Notes: generated by a model from the sequence alone, not told the origin. 64,000 bases of DNA from JBEBXQ01 sp040391535 (GCA_040391535.1 JBEBXQ010000003.1:28843-92842); one strand, 5' to 3'; positions 53,551-62,869 are shown, counted from the stretch's first letter. Program-made: numbers and translations.

Positions 53551-55815
53551 ATGAAGTTACGGAATCAAAGATATTTCATTGGAATTCTTTTAATGTTTTG
53601 CGCTTTCTGTACATCTGAAGCGCAGACATTCCGTGATTGTGAAATCATTTTCAACCGTTTGTTGCCTGTGTTCAATCAGGCAAAGGAAGAAAATAATCCC
53701 TCATTACTTAATAGCCCTGAATACAGGAAGGATCTCATAGCACTTCAGAAAGCTTACCAGCAGTATCACCGCTTGTTTTACGATACCAAGGATTCTATTC
53801 AAAGGGTAAATAACGAGGCGGTTATTCTTTCACTTTCCGGTAATTATTCTAAAGGCAGAAGGATTATCAGCTCCATTCTGATCGGTCCGGAAGGTGCACC
53901 TCCCCAGTATTATTACAATCAGGCGATGGTGTATATGCTTAATAAAGAATATAACCAGGCGCGTCAGTTATTTCAGTCGGACCTCGCTTATAAAAGTGCT
54001 GCACTCAATACCATGGTTACCTATGCTGAGGAAGGAAATTATGCGGGAGCAATGGGCCTTGCCGAACAGGGAGGGGGCAGTGATGGTAAATTCAGCTTTA
54101 ACCGGGGGTTATTACATAAGCTAACCAAAAATTATGAAGCTGCTTATGACGATTTTTCTGCTGCTATTAAAAGCAAGGATAAATTTATGGCATACCGGAT
54201 TCAGCGTGGAGATGTACTGATGAAAATGGCTAACGAAAAGAAAGCAGTGGATGATTTTGAGAAGGTGGCCAAATTAGGCCCCAAAGCACAAATCCGCTAT
54301 GCTAATGCACTTGTATCCTTAAATCAGTTTGATAAAGCGCTTGCTATTCTGAAAGACTATCTTGCCGGGAAAGACCGTACTTACCGGGGTGATGCCTATC
54401 TGGGTATAGCCCATGCATATTATGGAAAAAGTAATTTTGTGGAAGCCCAGCGATATTACAGACTGGCACGGGCCGGCCGTCTGGATGACCGGGCTGCAGT
54501 CTGCGGTGAAGCCAACGTGATGGTTTCTACACACAATTATGAAGGGGCCATAAGGCTTTTTAACCAGGTGATAGAAATGGACAAAGATTACCTTTCAGCG
54601 TATCTGGGGCGTGCAGTTGCTTTGTATGGCAAGAAGGACTATACAGGTGCTTTAGCCGATTTTAAAATTGCAGAAAGCCTGATTACCGATACCAAACCTT
54701 ACCTGGCAGATCTTTTTGTCAGCCGGGGATTTTCGTATTATTATACAGGGAAAAAGGATCTTGCTGCAAAAGATTTTGAGACGGCCATTGCTATGGATCC
54801 GAAACGGTTTGAAGCGCTGGGAGGCATGAGCAGTATCATGATTGAACAGAAGAGATATCCTGAAGCCGGACAGTACCTGTCAAAAGCCCTTAGCTATGAA
54901 AAAGGAAATGACAGAATGTATGCAAATTATGGTAATCTGCTCTTTCATTTTAATATGTTTAAAAAGTCTTATGATGTGTTCAGGAGGGCTGTGGCAATTA
55001 ATAAGAGGAATCTGAAAGCACAGAATGGATGGGCACTGGCCTTACTGGAAAATGATCAGTTAGACAGATCTAAAAAATTGCTTGACAGTCTGGTGAAAGC
55101 TAATCCGGATATACCCTATCTGTTGAATAACCGGGGAATTGCTTATGCTTACGTAGGTAACAGGCACGAACAAAGAAAAGAGTCTGAACTTGCTGAAGCT
55201 CATTATAAAAGTGCCTTCAATGATTTTAATAAGGCATTGGAGCTTAAGCCGGTTAACCGGTTTTATAATGTCAATGTAGGAAATGTGTACCGGTATTGGG
55301 AAGAGTATGATGAGGCACAGCTAAGCTATAAGGCTTATCAGGATAAAAGTGCCCTGAACAATATGGGGGTAATGTTTGCCGGACAGGAACGAATGAAAGA
55401 TGCAATGTATTACATGGGGGTGGCGCTACAGGTTGATTCCACCCATCGCGTGGTCAAATATAATATGGCAGTACTTGCCAATAATAAGCAAAAGGAACTC
55501 GCCAGGCTTGTCGCATCTACAAAGGAAGGTGACCTGTTTTCTGATATCGGGATAAAGTACAGTCTGGATGGCTTCGTGACACTGTATTTATATGATTATG
55601 AATTTGATCCGCTTGAATTTAAAGGAAGGCATTTTCTTGAGCTCCCTGTGGAAGAGTATAGTGATAATTACTTTATTCCTCATTATGATTTTGAGCTGCT
55701 GGAGTATACCAATAATAAGCTGGGTATTCCGATAAAGAAAAAGCCCAGATATAAGTCTCAGAAAGTGAAACTCCCCGGCAAAAAAGGGAGTGGAACCGAT
55801 TGCCCCGTTTTCTGA
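53551..55815 (+). CDS. large exported TPR-repeat protein
   Basis: Protein of 754 residues with a signal peptide (IGILLMFCAFCTSEAQ, cleaved near residue 25). From about 90 to 640 it consists of tandem TPR units, e.g. YEAAYDDFSAAIKSKDKFM, QFDKALAILKDYLAG, KDYTGALADFKIAESL, KKDLAAKDFETAIAMDPKR and the later EYDEAQLSYKAYQDKSALN. The C-terminal 100 residues are not TPR and are rich in aromatic and acidic residues (LYDYEFDPLEFKGRHFLEL), ending in a lysine-rich tail. Its role is not known; Bacteroidota use such proteins as outer-membrane scaffolds. It is the last gene before a 20-bp-arm terminator. Confidence 0.87.
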   Translation: MKLRNQRYFIGILLMFCAFCTSEAQTFRDCEIIFNRLLPVFNQAKEENNPSLLNSPEYRKDLIALQKAYQQYHRLFYDTKDSIQRVNNEAVILSLSGNYSKGRRIISSILIGPEGAPPQYYYNQAMVYMLNKEYNQARQLFQSDLAYKSAALNTMVTYAEEGNYAGAMGLAEQGGGSDGKFSFNRGLLHKLTKNYEAAYDDFSAAIKSKDKFMAYRIQRGDVLMKMANEKKAVDDFEKVAKLGPKAQIRYANALVSLNQFDKALAILKDYLAGKDRTYRGDAYLGIAHAYYGKSNFVEAQRYYRLARAGRLDDRAAVCGEANVMVSTHNYEGAIRLFNQVIEMDKDYLSAYLGRAVALYGKKDYTGALADFKIAESLITDTKPYLADLFVSRGFSYYYTGKKDLAAKDFETAIAMDPKRFEALGGMSSIMIEQKRYPEAGQYLSKALSYEKGNDRMYANYGNLLFHFNMFKKSYDVFRRAVAINKRNLKAQNGWALALLENDQLDRSKKLLDSLVKANPDIPYLLNNRGIAYAYVGNRHEQRKESELAEAHYKSAFNDFNKALELKPVNRFYNVNVGNVYRYWEEYDEAQLSYKAYQDKSALNNMGVMFAGQERMKDAMYYMGVALQVDSTHRVVKYNMAVLANNKQKELARLVASTKEGDLFSDIGIKYSLDGFVTLYLYDYEFDPLEFKGRHFLELPVEEYSDNYFIPHYDFELLEYTNNKLGIPIKKKPRYKSQKVKLPGKKGSGTDCPVF

Positions 55816-55830
55816 TACAGCCGGGAATAA

Positions 55831-55882
55831 TCTATAAAGAAAATGCCCTGAAAATTTAATTCCAGGGCATTTTCTTTATAGA
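55831..55882. terminator. 20-bp perfect-stem bidirectional terminator
   Basis: The arms 55831-55850 and 55863-55882 are perfect inverted copies, with core AAAGAAAATGCCCTG and a 12-base AT-rich loop. It lies between the convergent TPR and dnaK genes and can stop transcription from both sides. Confidence 0.92.
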
Positions 55883-55893
55883 GAGGAAGTGGA

Positions 55894-57807
55894 TTATTTT
55901 ACTTCCTCATAATTTACGTCAGTAACGTCATTATCAGTAGTGTTACCAGTATTCGCGCCTCCATTAGAAGCTGTTTCATTAGCATCAGGTTGTTGCTGAG
56001 CACCCGCAGCATAGATGTCCTGAGAAGCTGTTTGCCATGCTGCATTTAATTTCTCAGACGAAGCATCAATAGCCGCAAGGTCACCACTCTGATGTGCGGC
56101 CTTCAGTTCAGCAAGTGCATTCTCAATATTACCTTTGTTCTCAGCAGAAAGCTTATCTCCAAATTCAGAAAGTTGTTTCTGAGTACTGAAAATCAAAGTA
56201 TCAGCAGCATTGATCTTATCGATTCTTTCACGCTCAGCTTTATCTGCCGCTTCGTTGGCTTTTGCTTCTTCACGCATACGTGTGATTTCAGCATCTGTTA
56301 ATCCGCTGGAAGCTTCAATTCTGATTTTCTGTTCTTTACCTGTTCCCTTATCACGTGCAGAAACGTGCAGAATACCGTTGGCATCCACATCAAGGGTTAC
56401 CTCAATCTGAGGAATGCCTCTTTGTGCCGGTGGTATGTCAGTCAGGTGAAAACGACCTAAAGTACGGTTCTGAGCCGCCATCGGACGTTCACCCTGAAGA
56501 ATATGAATTTCTACAGAAGGCTGATTATCAGCAGCAGTAGAGAAGACTTCCGTTTTCTTGGTAGGGATGGTTGTGTTTGCCTCAATAAGCTTCGTAGACA
56601 CACCTCCAAGTGTTTCAATACCCAGTGACAATGGAATAACATCCAGCAAAAGAATATCTTTTACTTCACCTGTTAAAACTCCACCCTGAATGGCAGCACC
56701 TACGGCAACGGCTTCATCAGGATTTACATTTTTAGATGGTTTTCTTCCAAAGAATTTTTCAACTTCTTCCTGTACTTTCGGAATACGGGTAGAGCCACCC
56801 ACCAGAATTACTTCATCAATTTCACTGGAATTCATAGAAGCATTCTTCATGGCACGTTTACAAGGCTCCATCATACGCTGAAACAATGAGTCGGCCAGCT
56901 GTTCGAATTTAGCTTTTGTAAGTGTGCGGACAAGGTGCTTGGGCACACCGTCCACCGGGAAAATATAAGGCAGGTTAATTTCACTTTGTGTGGAAGTAGA
57001 AAGCTCAACTTTTGCTTTCTCAGCAGCTTCTTTCAGACGTTGCAACGCCATAGGATCTGCTTTTAAATCAACACCTTCATCTTTTTTAAATTCTTCCGCA
57101 AGCCAATTGATGATTACCTGGTCAAAGTCATCGCCACCAAGATGAGTATCACCATCCGTTGCTTTAACTTCAAATACGCCATCACCCAGTTCGAGGATTG
57201 AAATATCAAAAGTTCCCCCTCCCAGGTCAAATACAGCAATTTTAGAGTCAGAATGCTGCTTATCAAGACCATAGGCCAAAGCTGCGGCTGTAGGTTCATT
57301 GATAATCCTTTTTACATCAAGGCCCGCGATCTGCCCGGCCTCTTTTGTTGCCTGGCGTTCTGCATCGTTAAAATAAGCAGGCACTGTAATCACCGCTTCT
57401 GTTACTTCCTGTCCCAGATAATCTTCAGCCGTCTGCTTCATTTTCTGAAGAATGAAAGCAGAGATTTCCTGTGGTGTATATTGTCTGTCTCCGATACGAA
57501 CGCGTGGAGTATTATTAGAACCTTTTTCAACGTTATAAGCGACAGTGCCGATTTCCGATGAAACTTCATCGTACTTTTTACCCATGAAACGCTTAATTGA
57601 ACTGATGGTGTTGGTAGGGTTGGTTATGGCCTGTCTTTTTGCGGGTGCACCTACTTTCCTTTCTCCGTTCCCGTTATCCATAAAAGCTACAACAGATGGG
57701 GTAGTGCGTGCCCCTTCACTGTTGGCTATCACTACAGGTTCGTTTCCTTCCATGACGGAAACACATGAGTTGGTAGTTCCTAAATCGATACCAATAATTT
57801 TTCCCAT
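55894..57807 (-). CDS. dnaK: molecular chaperone DnaK
   Basis: Hsp70 chaperone (637 residues) acting on unfolded proteins in the cytoplasm. The ATPase domain starts MGKIIGIDLGTTNSCVSVM, with the later phosphate loop IAVFDLGGGTFDISILELGDG and VGGSTRIPKVQEEVEKFFG. The linker DILLLDVIPLSLGIETLGG joins it to the substrate domain (about 392-505). A lid ends in a variable Gln/Asn/Gly-rich tail and the conserved EVK terminus (DVNYEEVK). No grpE or dnaJ gene adjoins it. It is transcribed toward the large terminator shared with the TPR gene. Confidence 0.97.
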   Translation of the reverse strand: MGKIIGIDLGTTNSCVSVMEGNEPVVIANSEGARTTPSVVAFMDNGNGERKVGAPAKRQAITNPTNTISSIKRFMGKKYDEVSSEIGTVAYNVEKGSNNTPRVRIGDRQYTPQEISAFILQKMKQTAEDYLGQEVTEAVITVPAYFNDAERQATKEAGQIAGLDVKRIINEPTAAALAYGLDKQHSDSKIAVFDLGGGTFDISILELGDGVFEVKATDGDTHLGGDDFDQVIINWLAEEFKKDEGVDLKADPMALQRLKEAAEKAKVELSTSTQSEINLPYIFPVDGVPKHLVRTLTKAKFEQLADSLFQRMMEPCKRAMKNASMNSSEIDEVILVGGSTRIPKVQEEVEKFFGRKPSKNVNPDEAVAVGAAIQGGVLTGEVKDILLLDVIPLSLGIETLGGVSTKLIEANTTIPTKKTEVFSTAADNQPSVEIHILQGERPMAAQNRTLGRFHLTDIPPAQRGIPQIEVTLDVDANGILHVSARDKGTGKEQKIRIEASSGLTDAEITRMREEAKANEAADKAERERIDKINAADTLIFSTQKQLSEFGDKLSAENKGNIENALAELKAAHQSGDLAAIDASSEKLNAAWQTASQDIYAAGAQQQPDANETASNGGANTGNTTDNDVTDVNYEEVK

Positions 57808-58196
57808 TTCTATATATTATGTTTTGTGTTAAATTTTGATCTCTGGTGTAATACCATTATTCTCTAAAAAGCACGTACCAGCGTTCATTTTGTAGACAGA
57901 TTGTGACAAATTGACAGAATTGTACGGGCATAAACAGTTTTACCAGAGCCATAGTTGGAATTTTTCAGGATTAAAGAAGTGTAAAAACAGGAAAGAGCTT
58001 AACGGAATATACTATTTTCCTGAAAGGTTGATCTATAAAAATAAATAAGAAAATAAGACAAAAAGGCTGTTTTTAAATCTAAGAATATGAATTATTGTCA
58101 TATAGAACAGATGAAGGAAAGTAGGGGGGACGTCTTTACAGTTTTGTCTGAAATATAATTATATTAATAAGAGTTAAAAGTGGCGTTTAAAAACAG
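57808..58196. other. intergenic region upstream of dnaK
   Basis: This stretch should hold the dnaK promoter on the minus strand. I find no clear TAnnTTTG there and no CIRCE-like inverted repeat. It is AT-rich with no plausible open frame; a heat-shock element of another kind cannot be excluded by eye. Confidence 0.4.
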
Positions 58197-58227
58197 AAAA
58201 CCCTGCCGGGGATACCGGCAGGGTTTT
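58197..58227 (-). terminator. terminator of gap
   Basis: AAAACCCTGCCGG (58197-58209), loop GGATA, CCGGCAGGGTTTT (58215-58227): a perfect 13-bp stem located 26 bases after the gap stop codon, followed on the minus strand by a T-rich stretch. Confidence 0.9.
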
Positions 58228-58252
58228 ACAATACTTTTTATTTGTTTCACAA

Positions 58253-59263
58253 TTAAGCGATCAGACCAGCAAAATAGTGCAAAGTGCGAACCAGTTGAGA
58301 AACATATGACATTTCATTATCGTACCAGCTTACCACTCTTACAATCTGAGTATCGCCAACTTCCTGAACTTTGGTTTGGGTTGCATCGAAAAGAGAGCCA
58401 AAACTAGTTCCGATAACATCACTGCTTACGATCTCATCTTCTGTATAACCAAAGCTTTCATTAGAGGCAGCCTGCATTGCTGCATTGATTTCAGCTACAG
58501 TTACTTTTTTGGAAAGCAATGCAGTTACTTCAGTCAGGGAACCTGTTAGTGTCGGAACACGTTGTGCACTGCCATCAAGTTTACCTTTAAGATTAGGAAG
58601 GACAAGGCCAATAGCTTTAGCGGCACCTGTGCTATTAGGAACGATGTTCTGTGCAGCTGCTCTGGCTCTACGCAGGTCACCTTTAGGGTGGGGAGCATCC
58701 TGTGTATTCTGGTCGTTGGTATAGGCATGTACAGTTGTCATCAGTCCGTTTACAAGACCAAACTGCTGATCAAGTACCTGAGCAACAGGAGCGAGGCAGT
58801 TGGTAGTACAGGATGCGCAACTGATAACAGTTTCAGATCCGTCCAGAATGTTATGGTTAACATTAAATACAACTGTTTTTAAATCTCCGGTAGCAGGGGC
58901 AGAGATAACTACTTTTTTTGCACCTGCAGTAATGTGTGCTTCAGCTTTTGCTTTATCAGCAAAGAAACCTGTACATTCGAGTACAACGTCTACATCATGA
59001 TTTTTCCAGGGAATTTGTGCAGGATCACGTTGCGCGTAGATATTAATTGTATCACCGTTTACGATAATAGCATTGTCTGTTGATTGTACGTCTGCTTTGA
59101 ATGGCCCCTGAGCGGTGTCATATTTCAATAGGTGAGCAAGTACCTTTGGGCTGGTTAAATCATTGATAGCTACTACGTCAATACCGTCCATAGAGGAGAT
59201 TTGACGATAAACGAGTCGTCCGATACGGCCAAAGCCATTGATGGCTACTTTTATTTGTGACAT
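58253..59263 (-). CDS. gap: glyceraldehyde-3-phosphate dehydrogenase, type I
   Basis: Glycolytic enzyme (336 residues from ATG 59263). A longer open frame begins at 59341, but its extra 26 residues cover the promoter, and SQIKVAINGFGRIGRLVYR is the normal beginning. The catalytic Cys152 is in ASCTTNCLAP; the NAD site and the phosphate site with SNAS-like residues (STGAAKAIGLVLPNLKGKLDG) are present. WYDNEMSYVSQLVRTLHYFA ends the protein. It has its own promoter and a strong terminator, so it is monocistronic. Confidence 0.96.
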   Translation of the reverse strand: MSQIKVAINGFGRIGRLVYRQISSMDGIDVVAINDLTSPKVLAHLLKYDTAQGPFKADVQSTDNAIIVNGDTINIYAQRDPAQIPWKNHDVDVVLECTGFFADKAKAEAHITAGAKKVVISAPATGDLKTVVFNVNHNILDGSETVISCASCTTNCLAPVAQVLDQQFGLVNGLMTTVHAYTNDQNTQDAPHPKGDLRRARAAAQNIVPNSTGAAKAIGLVLPNLKGKLDGSAQRVPTLTGSLTEVTALLSKKVTVAEINAAMQAASNESFGYTEDEIVSSDVIGTSFGSLFDATQTKVQEVGDTQIVRVVSWYDNEMSYVSQLVRTLHYFAGLIA

Positions 59264-59290
59264 CTTACTTGATATGTTATGATTACGCTG

Positions 59291-59321
59291 CAATATTACT
59301 AAAAAAGACTGTTTATGCAAG
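59291..59321 (-). promoter_or_regulatory. gap promoter
   Basis: On the minus strand CTTG (complement of 59318-59321), a 19-bp spacer and TAATATTG (complement of 59291-59298) match the -33/-7 pattern with one mismatch in TAnnTTTG. The -7 box ends 27 bases before the ATG at 59263, which fixes the shorter start. Confidence 0.6.
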
Positions 59322-59761
59322 CGAAAATAATTACTAAACAATAACTAATATACACTAATCAAAATAGCTAAAAACTTTACATTAACTACTTATATTAGTA
59401 ATTTAATTGGATTATACTATTTGATTTAGTATTTAAGTGTAGTCGTTTAATAGGTTTTTGCTAAATCTATTAACTCTATTTTTTGTAATTTCGCTTACTT
59501 GAATGTTATTCTCTGTACTTAGTGGATAGGGGAGTTCTCTGGTTCTTTTACCAGTACTTTCAGAACAGCCTCTCAGATAACCTTTCGTATAGTTTTCTTT
59601 AACTTTTAAGCCCCTTATACCTGTACATTACTTTTATATTGTATTTGATTTATGTTCTAAAAAGAAGGGGAGGGTATAACGCAAAATTATCTATCATATA
59701 TAATTATAACTAATTAATTATCAGTTAATTTAATCATTTTTATTAAACAATAAATATAAGT
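59322..59761. other. AT-rich intergenic region upstream of dapD
   Basis: Very AT-rich region holding the promoter(s) of dapD. A -33-like TTTG ends at 59460, and TATTTTTTG, one base longer than TAnnTTTG, starts at 59477, about 280 bases before dapD. If used, the leader is long. Only short open frames are present, and I see no gene. Confidence 0.4.
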
Positions 59762-60577
59762 ATGAATTTCGAACAGATTATTGAAAGTGCCTGGAATGAC
59801 AGAAGTTTATTAAGCGATCAGGAAACGCTTGACGCTATTACCCAAATCATTGATAGAGTAAATGACGGATCCTTAAGAGCGGCTGAGCCACTTGAAAACG
59901 GCGAATGGAAAGTGAATACATGGGTAAAGAAAGCCATTATTCTATACTTCCCGGTCCGTACAATGGAAACCATTTCGACTGGCATTTTTGAATATCATGA
60001 TAAAATGCAATTGAAATCGGGTTATCGGGAACTAGGAGTAAGGGTTGTACCACCCGCAGTTGCCAGGCACGGTGCATATATTGCTAAGAATGTTGTACTC
60101 ATGCCTTCCTATGTTAATATCGGTGCTTATATTGATTCAGGTACAATGGTAGATACCTGGGCAACCGTTGGAAGCTGTGCTCAGATAGGAAAGGATGTAC
60201 ATCTTAGTGGTGGGGTAGGTATCGGTGGTGTTCTTGAACCCATCCAGGCATCTCCTGTGATCATTGAAGACGGTGCCTTTATCGGTTCGCGCTGTATAGT
60301 GGTAGAAGGGGCCAGAATCGGACGCAGAGCTGTCCTGGGAGCAGGGGTAACGATAACAGGCAGTTCTAAAATTATAGATGTTACAGGAGAAGAACCTGTA
60401 GAATATAAAGGATATGTTCCTGCCGATTCCGTTGTGATTCCCGGAACGATTACAAAGCAATTTCCTGCCGGAGAATATCAGGTTCCCTGCGCACTCATTA
60501 TCGGTAAAAGAAAGGCCAGTACAGACCTTAAAACTTCACTCAATGATGCCCTACGGGATAACAATGTAGCTATTTAA
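59762..60577 (+). CDS. dapD: tetrahydrodipicolinate N-succinyltransferase
   Basis: DapD enzyme (271 residues) of the succinylase branch of lysine/diaminopimelate synthesis; it adds succinate to tetrahydrodipicolinate. The central left-handed beta-helix (about 95-220) is clear: RHGAYIAKNVVLMPSYVNIGAYIDSGTMVD, CAQIGKDVHLSGGVGIGGVLEP, DGAFIGSRCIVVEGARIGRRA. The N-terminal helical part (1-90) and C-terminal KGYVPADSVVIPGTI also match. Its product feeds peptidoglycan and lysine. It is monocistronic and ends at a hairpin terminator. Confidence 0.96.
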   Translation: MNFEQIIESAWNDRSLLSDQETLDAITQIIDRVNDGSLRAAEPLENGEWKVNTWVKKAIILYFPVRTMETISTGIFEYHDKMQLKSGYRELGVRVVPPAVARHGAYIAKNVVLMPSYVNIGAYIDSGTMVDTWATVGSCAQIGKDVHLSGGVGIGGVLEPIQASPVIIEDGAFIGSRCIVVEGARIGRRAVLGAGVTITGSSKIIDVTGEEPVEYKGYVPADSVVIPGTITKQFPAGEYQVPCALIIGKRKASTDLKTSLNDALRDNNVAI

Positions 60578-60610
60578 CATTTTCAACATCTGATACTTAA
60601 TTCATTTTAG

Positions 60611-60668
60611 TTAACCCACATCTGTAAACAACCAATGTTGCGTTACAGATGTGGGTTTAATTTTATAT
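60611..60668 (+). terminator. dapD terminator hairpin
   Basis: AACCCACATCTGTAA (60613-60627) and TTACAGATGTGGGTT (60643-60657) form a perfect 15-bp stem with a 15-base loop, followed by a T-rich tail to 60668. The stem itself contains the half-site ACATCTGTAA that recurs in the operator array downstream. Confidence 0.8.
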
Positions 60669-60692
60669 ACCCCATTCAAACCAGTCTATTCG

Positions 60693-60850
60693 TTTACATC
60701 TGTAAATGCTATCCCACAAATGCATATTGCACTTTATTGTTTACATATGTATTTAATCGCCATTTGTAAATTCACATTTGTTCATAATGCTTATTTGCAA
60801 TTGTAAATTATTGTATTTACTTTTGTTAAAAGTTAATTAACATTTGTGAT
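60693..60850. repeat. TTTACAnnTGTAAA operator array before the XRE gene
   Basis: One perfect palindrome TTTACATCTGTAAA (60693-60706) is followed by near copies at 60740 (TTTACATATGTATT), 60757 (TCGCCATTTGTAAA), 60771 (TTCACATTTGTTCA), 60794 (TTTGCAATTGTAAA), 60816 (TTTACTTTTGTTAA) and 60837 (TTAACATTTGTGAT). The last overlaps the start codon of the XRE gene. Spacing of the final copies is 21-23 bases, about two helical turns. The array looks like an autoregulatory operator set, by inference. Confidence 0.65.
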
Positions 60851-61301
60851 GGATTTAAACCACAAAATTAAACAGATCCTTCTCGAGAAAAATCTGTCAC
60901 CTTCTCAGTTCGCTGATGATATCGGGGTGCAGCGGTCCAGTATATCACATATCCTGACGGGGCGTAACAGGCCTAGCCTGGACATCATTAAAAAGATCGT
61001 CAATACATATACTGATATAGAAATTGAATGGCTCCTGGACATTGACCATAATAGTATTGACGAGGCGATCCCGACGGTCAATAAAGCTCCTGTAAGCCGG
61101 GATAATCATATGCATAATCAGGAAAGACTTCACTCCTCCGGAAGGCCGCAACGTAGCTATAAAGATGATTCCTACTCAAGAACTGTGGATTACAATACGG
61201 TATCAAGAAAGGGGCAGGAGGTTTCTGACGCTCCTTTAGAAGTAGAACGCATTCTGGTTTTCTATTCAAACGGGACATTTAAAGAGTTTAAACCGGGATG
61301 A
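60849..61301 (+). CDS. XRE-family helix-turn-helix regulator
   Basis: DNA-binding protein of 150 residues from ATG 60849 (a GTG one codon earlier is equivalent). The helix-turn-helix spans about 14-45: LSPSQFADDIGVQRSSISH and ILTGRNRPSLDIIKKIV, the classical Cro/cI-type fold. Residues about 65-125 are polar and probably disordered. A short conserved end follows (ERILVFYSNGTFKEF). Several dyads lie directly upstream, the last overlapping the start, so autorepression is likely. It has no partner gene; both neighbours are unrelated. Confidence 0.88.
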   Translation: MDLNHKIKQILLEKNLSPSQFADDIGVQRSSISHILTGRNRPSLDIIKKIVNTYTDIEIEWLLDIDHNSIDEAIPTVNKAPVSRDNHMHNQERLHSSGRPQRSYKDDSYSRTVDYNTVSRKGQEVSDAPLEVERILVFYSNGTFKEFKPG

Positions 61302-61330
61302 TACTCATTTAGTAATGGTTTACTAAAAAG

Positions 61331-61493
61331 TTATCCACATTCATTTGTGCAAATTATCAAGCCGGATTATAAGTTATCCACACTTATCCACAATTTCTGC
61401 CAGGCATTCTTACGGATACACGAAAACGCCGTACAATAGATACATAACATTCTGAATATCAATACAGTTGCCTTAAACAACAATTGTGGATAT
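61331..61493. other. cluster of DnaA-box-like sequences (possible replication origin)
   Basis: Three exact TTATCCACA 9-mers lie at 61331-61339, 61374-61382 and 61384-61392, and a near-exact inverted one (TGTGGATAT) at 61485-61493. An AT-rich stretch (TGTTATTTTTATCATTTATA) follows at once. This is the layout of a bacterial oriC. No dnaA gene is in the window, and such boxes also occur outside origins, so the call is tentative. The whole gap 61302-61654 has no visible gene. Confidence 0.5.
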
Positions 61494-61654
61494 GTTATTT
61501 TTATCATTTATACCGTCTGTAAAATGGAATACGGAAGCCTCAAACTGGCGTACCTGACTTATGCATTTTAGCATTTTAAACTACTTTTTCCCGCGATGTT
61601 CTTTATTGGTTAATTACAATTTATCCCTCCTGGTTTTCAGAAAAATAAAGAGTA

Positions 61655-62668
61655 TTACTTATAGAATGTCTTACCAAAAGCTGAAAATTCCTCACCTGAA
61701 CGGATGACGATGTTCCAGAATGCTAAAAGAAACCCGGAACCATATCCCCATAATTGAATGAAACTTGCTGGAACCGATAATAAACCGATAGAGAGATTCC
61801 TGTTCTTAAGGGTAGCATCTGCACCGATCAGGAGTGCCAGGAACAGTAAAGGAGTTAATAACACAGGCGACACAAATACTCCCATCAATAGCAGAAATAT
61901 ACTGCCTGCAACAAACAGTGCCGGAAAAGTATGAACTGGTTTCAGTGATCCCGGATGCCTTTTCTGCAGTACAATCCTGGCAATTCCGGAGTTAAAAACC
62001 TGACGAAAGAATTGTTTGAAGTTTGTTCTGCGCTTATGATATACATATGCTTCTGAAATCAGAGCAGTCCTGAATCCATTGCTAACTATTCTGATACTCA
62101 TATCTATATCTTCGCCAAAACGCATAGTAGAGAAGCCTCCGGTTTTGCTAAATACTTCCTTTGAGTAACCCATATTAAAACTTCTCGGATAGAATTTATC
62201 CATTTTTTCACTACCACCACGAATTCCCCCCGTTGTAAAAAAGGAAGTCATCGCATAATTAATGGCTTTCTGGGTAGGAGTGAATGTGTTATCGGCCTTA
62301 TCAGGGCCACCAAAAGCATCTGTATAATCGTAGGTAAGTCTGTGGATAAGTGTCTCTGTATATTGAGCAGGGATAATGCAATCAGAATCAAGAAACACCA
62401 GATAACTGCCCTTAGCTCTTTCTGCGCCGTAGTTTCTGCTGAGCCCCGGCCCTGAATTTGCTTTGACATAATAAGTAACGTTCAGCAAACCGGTATATTT
62501 ATCAACATTACTTTTACAGTTCACTTCAGAACCATCTTCAACGATAATCACTTCAAAGTCGGGATGGGTCTGTTTAGTAAGACTTGCCAGTAATTCATCT
62601 ATTTCCTGTGGACGGTTATAAACAGGAATGATCAGAGAAAGCGTGACGGGGTTTTCCACCGGATGCAT
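61655..62668 (-). CDS. family 2 glycosyltransferase with C-terminal membrane helices
   Basis: Membrane-associated GT-A glycosyltransferase (337 residues). The N-terminal catalytic domain has SLIIPVYNRPQEIDELLASL, FEVIIVEDGS and the DxD motif VFLDSDCIIPA (about 90-100). GLSRNYGAERAKGSY and MRFGEDIDMSIRIVSNG are also typical of GT2 enzymes. Two hydrophobic helices follow (about 245-290: FPALFVAGSIFLLLMGVF and LLTPLLFLALLIGA), then one near 310-330. It probably adds sugars to a surface glycan. A lone exact DnaA-box 9-mer (62341-62349) lies inside it by chance or otherwise. Confidence 0.88.
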   Translation of the reverse strand: MHPVENPVTLSLIIPVYNRPQEIDELLASLTKQTHPDFEVIIVEDGSEVNCKSNVDKYTGLLNVTYYVKANSGPGLSRNYGAERAKGSYLVFLDSDCIIPAQYTETLIHRLTYDYTDAFGGPDKADNTFTPTQKAINYAMTSFFTTGGIRGGSEKMDKFYPRSFNMGYSKEVFSKTGGFSTMRFGEDIDMSIRIVSNGFRTALISEAYVYHKRRTNFKQFFRQVFNSGIARIVLQKRHPGSLKPVHTFPALFVAGSIFLLLMGVFVSPVLLTPLLFLALLIGADATLKNRNLSIGLLSVPASFIQLWGYGSGFLLAFWNIVIRSGEEFSAFGKTFYK

Positions 62669-62869
62669 AAGCTATTAACATAAAACAATAAAGCGAAAAT
62701 ACTCAATTTAGGCCAAACTACAGATCTTCCACAAATGAGTATAGAAATAGTTGAAGAAACAGACAAAATCCGGATTTCGATAGCCTGATCCTATGTGAAG
62801 TTTATTTTGAATTTTAGAAATATTACTTCTTATAATTTTGGTAATATTCCGTTAATAACTACCTGTACG

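Noticed and set aside
59264..59341. 26-residue extension of gap
   Set aside because: It covers the promoter boxes at 59291-59321, and the conserved protein begins at ATG 59263.
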